Of a stretch of DNA of 64,000 bases, positions 12,050 through 23,854 are shown piece by piece; within the stretch, counting starts at the first letter, position 1, and every line of letters begins with the position of its first letter. Origin of the DNA: Reticulascus tulasneorum (Eukaryota > Ascomycota > Sordariomycetes > Glomerellales > Reticulascaceae). The stretch is taken from assembly GCA_001557505.1 (NCBI GenBank), contig LSAX01000004.1, positions 4,030,001 through 4,094,000 of the forward strand, read 5' to 3'. The position numbers and the translations under genes are program-made. The notes under the pieces were generated by a model that was not told the origin of the DNA, made no database searches, and was given only the letters and a program-made list of their open reading frames with translations.

Positions 12050-12283
12050 GACAGCTGGGTTTCCCCAGAGGTTCTAGGCTTTCGGTTCCTCTTCTCCACA
12101 AGTTATTCTTAAAGTTCTTTGTTCTAGAAGAACTCGAATTTCAACAAAGTCAAATATCCTCGGGCGCCGAAACTTACGGACCCCGATCTAGCACTTACAT
12201 CCCCCCTCCTTGTCCGTACATGGACAGACCACATTCGTTCTCATTCACGACATCGGCCGCGAATTCGCGACCCAACCACAACA

Positions 12284-15200
12284 ATGTCTGGTGATTACCC
12301 CAAACACCCTTTCCTCCTGTCCGTTCAGGAGACGGCTCAGGCTCTGGAGACGGATGTAGACAAGGGTCTCTCGTCGCAGCAGATCCAGCAGCTGAAGCAA
12401 AAGTACCCGCCCAATGAGTTTGAAATCGGCGGTTCCATACCATGGTATACCATCCTCAGCAAGCAGCTGTTCAACGCGATGGTCCTGGTGAGCAACCCTT
12501 TCCTTCATCCCAGTTACGTTCCACGAAAGTGGCGTGACAAACGATATGCACCGCCCCGAATGCTAACCGTACGCTACTGCAGGTCTTGGTATTCGCAATG
12601 ATTCTAAGCTTCGCAATCACCGATTACATCGAAGGTGGAGTGCTTGCCTTTGTCATCGTCGCAAATGTCACCATTGGATTCTGGCAAGAGTATCGCGCCG
12701 AGAAGCAAATGGACTCTCTGCGAGCCCTGTCCTCCCCATCCGCCATGGTTTTGCGTGACGGCAAAACTCAGGTCATTCCAAAGTAAGTGCCATCCTGCGG
12801 TACCCCCGCCACTTACGCAATGTTGAGAAGTCTTCTGTATCTTGACCATTTGCTAACATGTTTGCAGTGCCGAGGTCGTACCAGGAGACATCGTGCATCT
12901 CAAGATGGGTGACACCGTCCCCGCCGATCTTCGCATGTTCGAGGCCATGAACATGTCCTGCGACGAGCAGTCTTTGACTGGAGAAGCTGCTCCAGTTGAC
13001 AAGTCAATCGACAATGACATCATGGTTCCGGGAACAGAGACTCTCGCCCAAGATGTCGGAGAAGTGGGCATTGGCGATCGCTTCAACATCGCTTATGCGA
13101 CGACTGTTGTCCGAAAGGGCCGTGGTCGTGGCATTGTCATTTCTACTGGAATGGAGACCGAGGTGGGCAAGATTGCCGCGTCGACTTCCAAGAAGCATCG
13201 TAAGCCTGGCCGCTCCATGAACTGGAAGAAGTATGGCAAGAAGCAACCTGTCGTCGGTCTTGCCAAGCGAGTGTACGATGTCGTCGGAAAGTTTCTCGGT
13301 TTGACCGAAGGTACTCCTCTGCAGCGAAAGCTTGCAGCCCTTGCGTACATTCTGTTCGGTTGTGCCATTCTTCTGGCTATCATCGTGTTTGGCGCACACA
13401 GATTTGACTTGACCGGAGAGGTTATTATCTACGCTGTTTCCCTCGGTATCGCCATTATCCCCGAATCACTTGTTGCGTAGGTCAGCCCATCATTCACAAT
13501 ACTGAACTATCACTAACATGCTCAGTGTCCTTACTATCACCATGGTGGTCGCTGTAACCGTCATGCGCAAGTCTAATGTCGTGGTACGAGACTTGTCGGC
13601 CTTGGAAGCTCTTGGCGGTGTCACCAATATCTGTTCTGACAAAACTGGAACTCTCACCCAAGGTGCCATGATCGTCCGAAAGGCATGGCTCCCGATGTCT
13701 CACACATACACTGTCCGTGACTCCCAGAGCCCTAGCGACCCGACGGCCGGAAAGGTCACCTACTCCCAGGTAAAAGACGAACCAGAGCCCGAAGAACCGA
13801 ACAAGCGTGACTTCGACCGTGAGCGAAGCGCTGCGGTGCTTAAATTTGACGTTCCCGATGAGAAGTTGCAAAACAAGCCGAAAGCTCCAGAACCAGAAGT
13901 TGATGCTGAGATGACCTCACCTCTTCAAGCGTTCCTTCTTTCATCTTCCCTCTGCAACCTGGCCACTGTTCGATACGACGACGAGGAGAGCAAGTGGCAA
14001 ACCACCGGTGAACCTACCGAAATTGCACTTCAAGTGTTCGCCCATCGATTTAAGCTCGGGAAGAAGTACCTCGAAGGAGAAGGATGGAAACAACTGGCTG
14101 AATTCCCTTTCGATAGCTCCATCAAGCGCATGTCTGTCATCTTTGACGCTCCCAAGGGCGCCTCGTCTGATCCATTCGGCGCTGAAAACAGCATCGTCTT
14201 CACCAAGGGCGCCGTCGAACGCGTCCTTGATCTCTGCAGTCACATCGGATATGGAGATAGCACCCAACCGATGACAGAAGAGCTCAAGCAGACCGTCTTG
14301 GAGCAAATGAACCATCTCGCTTCCCAAGGTCAGCGAGTTCTCGCTATCGGATACCGGTCTTGGGAGGGCAGATTCACCATCAACCAATCAAAGCACACAT
14401 CCGAAAGTGAAGAGCTGCTACGAAAGGAGGTTGAGCAAGGCCTGACTCTCCTAGGTCTTGCCGGAATTTATGACCCACCACGACGTGAAACAAAGGCTGC
14501 CATTGCCGAGTGTGCAACTGCAGGCATCAGGGTCCACATGCTGACGGGAGATCATCCCGAGACAGCAAAGGCTATTGCAAAGGAAGTGGGCATTATCCCC
14601 AAGAACTTGGGGGTTCTATCGCACGAACTGGCATCTTCAATCGTTCAGAAGGCTACCGACTTTGATAAAATGACGGAAGCAGAGATCGACGCCATGGAAG
14701 AGCTCCCACTAGTTATTGCACGATGCGCACCGGACACAAAGACCAGAATGATCGAGGCACTCCGACGCCGCAATGCCTTTATGGCAATGACAGGCGATGG
14801 TGTCAATGATGCTCCATCTTTGTCCCGTGCTGATGTCGGTATCGCCATGGGTTCCGGCTCTGATGTCGCCAAATCAGCTGCAAAAATCGTGCTCACCGAC
14901 GACAAATTCAACTCAATCGTCGCTGCGATTCGCCAAGGTCGTCGCATGTTCGACAATATCCAGAAATTCATCCTCCATCTTCTCAGTTCCAATGTTGGCG
15001 AGGTCATTCTCCTCGTGGCCGGCCTTGGCTTCCGTGACGACGCGGGATACTCAGTCTTCCCGATCTCGCCCCTTGAGATTCTCTGGATCAACATGGTCAC
15101 CTCCTCCTTCCCGGCTTTCGGCCTCGGCCGAGAAGTTGCCGCTGTCGACGTGATGCGCAAGCCGCCGCAAAATAAGAAGCGCGGTGTTTTCACCAACCAG

Positions 15201-15923
15201 ATCTTGGTTGACATGGTTGTATACGGCATCATCATGGGGGTACTCACGATGATGACCTTCATTATTGTCATTTACGGCGCCAACAACGGAAACCTGGGTG
15301 TGGACTGCAATAAGTCGTACTCGGATGCTTGCAACCCAGTCTTCCGCGCCCGAGCCGCTGTCTTCGCCGAGCTTACCTGGATCATCCTCATCTCCGCCTG
15401 GGAGTTCAAGAGCCTCCGTCGCTCCATGTTCCGACTCAATCCCGACGACACTTCCGCATTCCCCCTTTTCAAGGATCTATATGCCAACAAGTTCCTCTTC
15501 TGGGCTGTCGTGATCGGCGGTCTGTCCGTCATTCCCGTTGTGTACATCCCGGTTCTCAACACCACACTATTCAAGCATACCGGTATTAGCTGGGAATGGG
15601 GCGTTTCGGTTGGCTTCACCCTTCTTTACGTTGCGGGCGTCGAAGCCTGGAAGTTCGTCAAGAGGAGATTCCATCTTCTCGAGGATCATGCCGTGGTGCG
15701 CGGCGCCTTCAGCCAAGGTGGTGACGATGACCAAGCCCGGGACTTCAAAAAGTCAATGACGTTCAGCAGCTTCAAGAGCTGGGCTTCGTTCGGCCGCAAG
15801 GACACGGGCGAATCCACTGGGAGAAGCCAATCTCGTGGTCGACCTATAAGCCATCTGTCGGGCGAGACGAGGACAGGAGACTCGGCCTCAAGGATCCAAA
15901 GCCAGTCGAAGGAAGTAGTTTGA
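12284..15923 (+). CDS. ENA: P-type (IID) Na+/K+-exporting ATPase, ENA family
   Basis: Four exons, 12284-12487, 12583-12782, 12868-13476 and 13526-15923, encode 1136 aa. Introns are 95, 85 and 49 nt, two of them with TGCTAAC branch words. Family P-ATPase motifs are in order: the actuator TGEAAP (TGE 172-174), the phosphorylation loop CSDKTGTLTQG (Asp376), a KGAVERVL nucleotide-binding segment, MLTGDHPETA and TGDGVNDAPSLSRADVGIAMG. About ten membrane spans fit the plasma-membrane topology. LEALGGVTNICSDKTGT and the GREVAAVDVMRKPPQNKKRGVF region after M6 place it in the fungal ENA group. These pumps export Na+ or K+ and support growth at high salt and alkaline pH. The M4 motif reads IIPESLVAVLTITM, with a Glu after the Pro instead of the IPSS seen in yeast Ena1 as I recall it. 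The Ser/Arg-rich tail after residue 1060 is probably cytosolic. Confidence 0.93.
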
Positions 15924-17110
15924 ATACTCAAGCATAATCACCGTTTAGAGTAATCGATGGGTATCTGCAAATTTCAACAGATATTACAGTAAGCGATGTC
16001 TGTTAAGGCAGATACAGTAGGTGGGAGGCTTCAAGTCCAGTCTCGCAAAGTGGCGGGAGCCCCTTGCTAGATTAGGGGATAGGCAAGCCAAGGACTGTTG
16101 GTCTTGGGGCTATTGGGTGGAAGAAGAAACAATGAGAGCTCCTTGGAAGGATATAAGTCGAGCTAACTCTTTACTGCAATAATTACGAGTTTCATATGAA
16201 GGATTATGGTTGATACAATCAGAAACGGGCTAGATAACAACAATACGAGGACTTTTTACCTCAAAACTACTTTTTCTTTTAGATCATGGTCCCCTTTGTG
16301 CCCTATGCATCGGCGTCACACTCATATTCCCCTTCGATCCAGTCCGGCTAGCGCTGTTAGCTGATGTGGCTCAAACAGAGACTCGAGTATTGTCAAGGTA
16401 CGGCCTCTGGTCTCTGCCCTGTTTGCGCGGGATTACCAAATAAAGATCCATTCAGCCATGCGGCAGCAGAGACCCCCGCTCTGTCGCGCTCCCGAACGAA
16501 AGCACGCACCTCAATCTGGACAGTCCAGCGCGCGGCCATGATCCTGATCGGAGCTAAACATAAAATAAAAAATACAGGGTATGCAATTGGCCAGCTCGGC
16601 ACGAACATGCCGTGACAGGGGGGGGATCGCCTCAACTCGAGACAGCCGCTGCCAAGAATTTTCACGGCTCCGTGCCAAGATGACGTCTTTTAACCTTACA
16701 CCAACTTCACATGTGGCTGGAGGCCGCGAATTTTGTGGACGGAAACCCGCCGTTGAGAGGCAGTTCCCCGGGCGATTGGATGGGGGTCGGGGGGTCTGTG
16801 ACGAAGGTTTTGCTCGTTTTTTAGAATGGGATTTGGTCATGACGTACAAGCTGGGGGGGTAGGTTCGTGGGTTGGTGCGATCTCATCTCTTTTTAAAGCT
16901 CCGGGACGCGCTTCTCTCTTTTGTGTGTGTGTCTCTCTCCTCAATCTTCTTGCAGGATTCAAGAAGTTACAGGCCGTCTTCATCTCCGTATCTGTGCTGT
17001 TCTACTGTCGGTTCGCTGTGTTTTTCTACCCAGTGTCCTCCCGTCATTCTTGCTCTACTCTCTTCGTCCTCATTGAGCAACAAGAATATCACAGAGCTTG
17101 AACAGCCAAG
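15924..17110. other. Intergenic region and pyrimidine-rich leader of the PAP2 gene
   Basis: No gene was seen. From about 16908 to 17095 the plus strand is strongly CT-rich, with a GTGTGTGTGTCTCTCTCC stretch and a TTCTTGCAG word at about 16947-16955. This is typical of a transcribed fungal leader and may include a 5'UTR intron acceptor. Confidence 0.55.
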
Positions 17111-18283
17111 ATGGGCCTCTTTAGTCGTCAGCCCCGCGAGCCTGGCCATGTGAAGACCTCCCGTCGCCATGAACCGAAGACGACAGAGCCATACACCATG
17201 TCTCGTCGGCCGACCTTCGGCCAATGGCTGAAAGGTACTCTTCTCGATATCATCACCATGATCTGCATGGGCGCTCTCGGCCTTGGTGTAAGCTTTCGGC
17301 TATGCTCTTTGTCCCTTTTGCCAGACTAACGGTCCCAGATTTACATGGCTCCTCCTGCACCAAAACGATCCTTCGCAGTAACCTTCTCCGACGGCGAGGT
17401 CGTCTACCCGCAATTCGCATACCCTCTCCGCAACGAAGTCATCCCCATCTGGCTCGCCGCCTTCCTCGCGTCCGTCCTCCCCATCGCCATCATTCTGCTC
17501 ATGCAGATCCGCGTGCGCTCCTTCTGGGACGTCAATAACGCGGTCATCGGCCTTTTGTACTCTCTCATCACCGCGGCCGTCTTCCAAGTTTTCGTCAAGT
17601 GGCTCATCGGCGGTCTGCGACCCCACTTCCTCGAAGCATGCAAGCCGGATCTTACCCTGGCGTCAACCAACCCGGGTATCCAGAGGTCTGGATTTAGCGC
17701 TGGCGGCTTTGGGGCCATCTATTTCACGCGGGAGGTGTGCACCGGTGACGATAAGGAGATCAACGATAGTCTGGAATCCTTCCCCAGCGGGCATACGACC
17801 GCCGCGTTCGCTGGGTTCGTGTACCTGTACCTTTATCTCAACGCCAAACTGAAGGTCTTCTCGAACTATCACCCCGCCATGTGGAAGCTCATCGTAATCT
17901 ACATCCCCATCCTGGGCGCCGTGCTCATCGGTGGTGCGCTCACAATCGACGAGTATCACAACTGGTACGATGTTTTCGCCGGCGCTGCGATCGGCACGAC
18001 CATGGCCTTCTCGTCCTACCGCATGACCTACGCCGCGATCTGGGACTGGCGCTTCAACCACATTCCCCTGAACCGAGGTTCCGCCTTCGCGTATGCATAC
18101 GATGCTGAATTGTATGACGCCGTCTTCACCCACAAGGCCGGTTGGGGAAGCTATGGAGGGATGAGGGAGAAGCATGGCCATGGGCATAGTCACACTGGGT
18201 CAAACGGTTACCATGGGAATCCAATCGGCCAGCCGCGCAAGGCGGTTGGATCCGGCGCGAGGGGACCAGAAACGATGGTATGA
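17111..18283 (+). CDS. PAP2-family lipid phosphate phosphatase (DPP1/LPP-like)
   Basis: Two exons, 17111-17287 and 17339-18283, with a 51-nt intron, encode 373 aa. About six membrane spans are visible. PAP2 motif 1 is KWLIGGLRPHF (Lys146, Arg153, Pro154) and motif 2 is PSGH (208-211). Motif 3 is IDEYHNWYDVFAG, keeping His266 and Asp270 but lacking the Arg of the usual SR-x5-H-x3-D. Such enzymes remove phosphate from diacylglycerol pyrophosphate, phosphatidate or related lipids in vacuolar, ER or plasma membranes. The MTYAAIWDWRFNHIPLNRG block after the last span marks the fungal DPP1-like clade. The His-rich tail HGHGHSH is low-complexity. The exact substrate cannot be read from sequence. Confidence 0.88.
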
Positions 18284-18926
18284 GTCAGATAGGTTCGGTC
18301 AATGGGGTGCAGTTCCAATGCGTCCTGTAAGCAGTTTTGGGCCAGAAATATGATGGTCAGGTTTGGCTTGGAGTTTGAGGATATGGCGCTTCGAAGTTTG
18401 ATATGTAAAGGCGAATGGTACCGCGATCTTGGTCGCTTGCTTGCCTATGTACTAAATCTTAATCATTCAAAATTCCATCAGTTCCGTCAACGGTGTCAGT
18501 TCTTGTCACATGAATGCTGCGGACTGCAAACGTGAGAACAACGGTGAACATGACTAGAATCCGGTGGATAATAGCGCCAGATCGCATATCCTCCCTGAGA
18601 TAAAAGACTTAGCAATACATCAGTAGCAATTTAGGCCAACTGCTGATTGAGTTGTTACTTATCTGGGTTCAATTTTGGTTCATGTGGACATGATCTTTCG
18701 CAAAAGAGGCGTTTGAAGGATTGAAACACCTCGAGAAGGGCAGCTCCAAGTAGTAAGGCATCATATCAACTTTCATGTCCATTGCTATTGGTACCGGAAC
18801 GCCACCCATGAGACTGGCACCTACCAGGTTGCTGTCTGAATCGTCCCGGATCTTTATCTGATTCCCAAGAGCACCTTTCTGCATTGAAGTGAAAGTCACC
18901 AAGATAAATGTCCTTGCCAGCCCAGC
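18284..18926. other. Convergent 3' region between PAP2 and SRP54 genes
   Basis: This 643 bp stretch lies between two stop codons and should hold both 3'UTRs. No coding or structural signal was recognised. Confidence 0.6.
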
Positions 18927-20551
18927 CTAACCCCGTCTCCCTCTTCCACCACCACCAGCGCCAGGCATCCCACCACCCATGCCCATCTGCTTCATCATGG
19001 CTTGCATGTCCATCCCACCTGGCATACCACCGCCGCCACCCCCCAGCATTTTCATCAGGCTGCCCATGTCTGGCATCCCACCTCCAGCGCCACCAGGACC
19101 TCCGCCCATGCTCTGTAACCGCTTCTGCATGGCTGCCAATTGCTGCGCCTTGTTCCCACCAGCCATCGCTGATTGCGCTCTCTGCATGTTCTTCATGTTT
19201 CCGCCCATCTTCTTCGCCATACCTGCCATCATCCTTTGCTGGGTCAGCAAGTCCTCAACTTCACGCACCGAAGTGCCTGAACCCCGTGCGATACGCGTCA
19301 TGCGAGTCGGTTGCTCAATGAGAATCTTGCCGTCCGAATCAAGCTCCTTGTCCGTCATGGAGTCACAGATATAAATCATGCGCTTGAGCTTCGCTCCGCC
19401 TTCCTCATCATCCATACCTTGCATCATACCACTCATTCCGGGTATCATACCGGCCATTTTTGATAGAGGTCCCATCTTCATGATGTTGGAGAGCTGGTCT
19501 CTGAGATCGCGAACTGTGAAGATCCCTTCAACTATGTGCTTCATCGTGTCTTTCTGGTCGAGCTTGAGAGACTGCACATGCTCCATCAGACCAGCCATAT
19601 CACCCATGCCTAAGAGTTTCGAAACGAACTGCTGTGGGGCGAATTTTTCCAGGTCAAGCATGTGTTCGCCTGTGCCGATAAAAACGATGGGGGTATGTGT
19701 CGCTGCAACAGCGGATATCGCACCACCACCGTGTGCATGGCCGTCTGTTTTCGTGATAATGATGGCTCCGAAATCTGCCGCCTCCTTGAACGCCTTTGCC
19801 TGGGCTTCGGCTTGCTGACCGATCGATGCATCCAGCACCATAATGGTCTCATCAGGTCGAATTGCTGTTTGAATATCCACCATCTCCTGGAACAGGGCCG
19901 CCTCTTGTCTGTGTCTTCCTGATGTATCCACAATAATCACTTCGAATTTCTCTCTCTTGAACTTCTCGACACCTTCCCCGGCCACCACGGCTGGATCCGT
20001 CTCCGTCAATGAACCGTAGTAAGGGATCTTCGCTTTGGTGGCGTTCTGCTTCAACTGGTCGAAGGCGCCAGCTCGGAACGTATCAGCGCAAACCAGGCAG
20101 GCTTTAAACCCTCGCGCTTGGTAATGCCGCGCAAGTTTCGTGCATGTCGTCGTCTTTCCCGCACCCTGTAGGCCAACAAACATAATGACATTCGACTTGC
20201 CCTTCTTCGGCTTAAAAGGCTCGGCGTGGGGATCAACAAGTTTCACCAGCTCGTCGAACACGGCTTTCTGGATCAGTCGTTTCTTGTTCACTGCCGGCGG
20301 CAGCTCCTTGAAGTTGACGGTAGTTCGTATAGATTTCCGCAGTTGTCCAACCAGTTTTACGTTCACATCGGCTTCGAGGAGGGCGGAGCAGATCTCCTTG
20401 AGCATGGAATCGAAGGCCTGTGGCGATGATAGTTAGCAGGAGTGGCGACCGTTGCGGGGTTATGATGCTGTACCTTCTCGTCGAGATTCGGCTCCCGCGT
20501 CAGATTAGAGACAGCCGCATTGATGCGGCGGCCGAGATCTTGTAAAACCAT
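18927..20551 (-). CDS. SRP54: Signal recognition particle 54 kDa GTPase
   Basis: Two exons, 20551-20474 and 20417-18927, encode 522 aa. The 56-nt intron runs GTACAG..GCTAAC..CACAG. The N domain begins [17 protein letters not shown]. The G domain has the P-loop [15 protein letters not shown] (108-122), the [13 protein letters not shown] box, DTSGRH (190-195) and [13 protein letters not shown] (about 247-259). The C-terminal M domain is rich in Met and Gly, with repeated [17 protein letters not shown] words that bind signal sequences and SRP RNA. The length equals other eukaryotic SRP54 proteins. It acts in the cytosol, delivering ribosomes with exposed signal peptides to the ER. The usual TKxDGHAKGGG closing lysine is His here, in a position I recall as variable in fungi. 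Confidence 0.95.
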
Positions 20552-20987
20552 GATGTGCGATTGCGGCTATGAAGCCGGCTAAGGGTAGTAGCAGTGCGCA
20601 GAAGCAGAGGTTGAATGGACTTGAGTTGCCAAATTGCTGATTTTGGCTTCTTGGTGGGATGCATAGGTATCATAATGTGGGGTAGTTAGTACAGTAAGTT
20701 AGTGGGGCGCCCCGTGTAGTGCATGATTCACGCTCAGAGGTCTGGTGGGGGTCAACCTGGAGGAATAGATATTCCGTTATAAGGGTTCTCAGTGTTCTAA
20801 CCCTGAATGATGGTATTCTGAAGGTGACCTACGTAACACTTCATCACAGCACGCCAGCAGCTAAGTATTTCCGATCGAAGTTCATCTCAGGAAATACCAG
20901 CTTTAATAAATCTCGGCTCGGTCTTAGTTCATCCATAGGAGCTAGACATACGAGCGATTTCTGCTCTCATATCTATAAGGCATCGTA
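20552..20987. other. Promoter-side spacer upstream of SRP54
   Basis: This holds the SRP54 promoter and the 3' end of the M14 carboxypeptidase gene, both on the minus strand. Nothing else was recognised. Confidence 0.55.
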
Positions 20988-22487
20988 TCACCCAACTATG
21001 CTCTTTACTTCCATGCGATCCGCCGACCGTCTCGTTGTTGCGCGTTCAACCGGCTCTTGGTCTTCTGTCCCAATCTCAGCTGCGGTAAGCAGGAATTCCA
21101 TGAATCCGACTGCCGTTGTCCGCACGTTGTCGTTGAACTGCTTCTGTGTGAAATAGAACTTGCAAGCCTCGCGAGCATCCCGGCCTGGGAGCGTCGCATC
21201 CTGCTCCGGCGTGCCGAATTCCATTGTGAAAGCGTACACCTTATTCAACTCGGGATCAGTAATATGACGGGCCCATGCCCAGTCATCGCTTGTTCCGAAA
21301 GTGGGACCCATTTTTGCAGATTGATGTGAAACATGTTTGAGACGGGACCTCGATGTCATCGCTTGGGCTGCTCGCTCCCCAACGTGACGGAAGACATTGT
21401 ACTCGTTTATAGCCATATATTCCTTGTATAGGCTATCATTTATGACGCCTCGCTTTCCGTCCCATTCAGGGTTGAGGAAGTTTTGTGAAGAGTTTTCCGA
21501 CTGGACAATGTCAATTCCAGGTGGATGCTGAATCATACGACCATGCGAGTGAATGTCCATGTACCATCGAATTCGCGGGTAGCGATCATAAACCCATGCA
21601 ACATTTCTGGTCTCTGGTTCCGAGAATGGGTGTGGTCCTTGGAATGTACTGGCCCTCGGCACGGTCGACTTCTTTTTGAAGGTTGACTTTGAAAATAATC
21701 TCTCGAAGTCCCAAGCAAAGTCGAAATTCCGGTTGATATCTACCCCAATGCTTTTATTGTCATTGGCAATCGTCTGAGTATTGGTATTGCGGTTCTTTCG
21801 CCAGCAATCACCGTATGTCTGGTCATGAACCATCCCGTCGCTGTTGACCAATGGGAAGAAGATTATCCCTACGGAAAGAGCTTCGAGAACTTGCTTGTGG
21901 CTGTAATTTACCCGGCCATAATTAAGGCCTGTCTTGTGCTTTCGGGCATAGAGCAAGTCGGAGATGAAGTAGATGATGTTGTCAGGCCCGGCTCGTTCTC
22001 GAGGATGTATCCCAGCGGTGAAATAAGCGCGGTACGACGAATCGATCCCGCAAGTCATGTTACTGGAGTCGTCAACTTCGTTGCAGGGGACTGCACCAAT
22101 ATATGATAATCTGCCTTCGTGGGTTACGTGCGGCGGGGAGAGAACGTCAATGCCATATTCCGTTCTCAACCCTTTCAAGGCTGACTTGATCTCCCGTGCA
22201 TTCATAATGCTCTCAAAGTTGTGTCCATGGGCATGCGTACCTGAACCTCGCGGAAATAGATATCCGTATCTGAATCGGTCGCCGGTACCGATGGGCGCCG
22301 TGCTTCGTGGTGCTCGCCGTCGCCGTTCATTGTCTCCTTCCGAAGTGTGCCGACTTGAAAACTCAGCTTGGGGTTCTTTGCGAATATTATTATTCTCATC
22401 AGGCGGTGCACAAGTCGAGGATTCTACGAGGAGGCACAAAAAGGCAAACATATAAAGCAAGGGCAGCTTTGCAAGAAAACGCGCCAT
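20988..22487 (-). CDS. Secreted zinc carboxypeptidase, peptidase family M14
   Basis: A single exon of 499 aa. An open frame extends four codons further but only with TTG, so I start at the ATG at 22487, which gives the signal peptide MARFLAKLPLLYMFAFLCLLVESSTC. A basic stretch NERRRRAPR at about 54-62 could be a propeptide or kexin processing site. The zinc ligands are AGIHPRE (His161, Glu164) and His313 in YMDIHSHG. Substrate-binding DINRNFDF supplies Asn252/Arg253, and the catalytic Glu423 lies in YAFTMEFGT. All M14 catalytic residues are therefore present. These enzymes trim C-terminal residues from peptides outside the cell. It is the first of four neighbouring secreted-enzyme genes and is divergent from the GMC oxidoreductase. 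Confidence 0.9.
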   Translation of the reverse strand: MARFLAKLPLLYMFAFLCLLVESSTCAPPDENNNIRKEPQAEFSSRHTSEGDNERRRRAPRSTAPIGTGDRFRYGYLFPRGSGTHAHGHNFESIMNAREIKSALKGLRTEYGIDVLSPPHVTHEGRLSYIGAVPCNEVDDSSNMTCGIDSSYRAYFTAGIHPRERAGPDNIIYFISDLLYARKHKTGLNYGRVNYSHKQVLEALSVGIIFFPLVNSDGMVHDQTYGDCWRKNRNTNTQTIANDNKSIGVDINRNFDFAWDFERLFSKSTFKKKSTVPRASTFQGPHPFSEPETRNVAWVYDRYPRIRWYMDIHSHGRMIQHPPGIDIVQSENSSQNFLNPEWDGKRGVINDSLYKEYMAINEYNVFRHVGERAAQAMTSRSRLKHVSHQSAKMGPTFGTSDDWAWARHITDPELNKVYAFTMEFGTPEQDATLPGRDAREACKFYFTQKQFNDNVRTTAVGFMEFLLTAAEIGTEDQEPVERATTRRSADRMEVKSIVG

Positions 22488-23854
22488 TTTGGGTTTCAAG
22501 TTGTAAGTCTGTGCAATATGATCGGTTGGTGATGCAAAGAACTGTGAAAAACTTGCAAATCCATTGGATATCTATTCATTTTTGTACTCATCATTCTTAT
22601 AATTGCTGGATTGCATGTTAACGGAGATGGAAATATCTGAAGGTTCGCTTGATCCATGGTCCTATCTCCAATACAACCTTCAATAGAATGCCTCCTAATC
22701 TGAATTTAGGAGCCCTACTCTCGGAAAACACGGCAGTATATTCTATGACTCAGATTATCTTTAGAATGAAGTACGATTTTCAATAGATAATAACATCGTT
22801 TACTAGCGAAGCTTGGGGCATGGCGACACTGATGACAGAATTGACAATGAGCTTCGATTAGCTATGGAGACCAAACACGATCTTTACGTTTTACTAGACT
22901 ACGTAATTATTCATAGTTCTAATACTTCTACTGGAATTCCTTAAGATCGGTAGATTGAGCTGACATTGACTTGGTTTCTTTCCCAGGGATGAAGTTAACG
23001 GAAGCAGCTATTCATAATTGATATATACATATTCCTCAGTAGAATACCGCATTCCCGATCATTGGCTCGTGGTAATGGGTCAAAAGGGAATTAATTAGAG
23101 TTTTTAAAGATGCGTGTTTGAAACGACATCAATATCTTGAATTCTATAAACTTTCGTTGCTCCAATCTGAGTAGCATTACTAGTTACAGCTCAGGATCAG
23201 GAAGGAACGCGGGACAAGGTAAAGAAGATTAGACTCGGAGAATAAAGCTCCAGGCCATGTCAAACTAATCTACTTAATTAGGGTGAACGGGAATTCATTG
23301 TTACATTCGACGTTCCTATGTCTTAGGTACCATCATTGCACCCAAGACCAGGCTATTTAGCCACCTAGCGAGCCAAACAACGACAACCCCGTGAGCACTC
23401 CCCGCATTTTCCCCAACTTGCAGGGACCCCAAAAACTGGTTTAGGTTGTCGTATTGCCGATTCGCCTCCCCGCACAGCATGAGTTGAGCCTGTTCTATAA
23501 CAAATGAAGCCCAGACTTGGCATGCAGTCTAGACCAATGAGAGACACAATGGCATATACGGAGGAGTACTGAAGACGGATCCTGAAGGCATTCGAGTTGG
23601 AAGTTATGGCCATACTTGGACGATGGATGCAATTGTCTGGTACCAGGTGAGCAGAAAACAAGAGTAATCGTAGCATCAGCTTGGCGTTAAGCTCACCACA
23701 CAAACATGTGACCGGAATCCTCCGATAGTCACCTCGATTATAGGTAGGATATAGTTCTCCTTCTTTCCCGGTTCTGATATTGTTGTTTCTCTAGAAATTC
23801 TGTTCCAGTCGTCCCATTGCCCGTCTCGTTTGAATTGTTCAAGTTGGAGCCGTC
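22488..23854. other. AT-rich divergent intergenic region
   Basis: This is the shared upstream DNA of the divergent M14 and GMC genes. From about 22540 to 23340 the sequence is visibly AT-richer than its surroundings and has no open frames of note. It could be an eroded repeat or simply relaxed intergenic DNA; no transposon ends or coding remnants were recognised. Confidence 0.5.

Larger units (their letters stand above)
10335..12283. other. Long upstream region of the ENA ATPase gene
   Basis: About 1.95 kb separates the SF3A3 stop from the ENA start. An open frame of 281 codons at 11203-12048 (plus) exists, but its translation has no domain-like pattern and it overlaps promoter motifs, so I do not call it. 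The notable contents are the GCCAAG cluster and a TATA box, listed separately. Confidence 0.6.

Noticed and set aside
22540..23340. AT-rich stretch considered as a RIP-mutated transposon
   Set aside because: No terminal repeats, target-site duplications or frame-shifted transposase/RT remnants were visible; composition alone is not enough.
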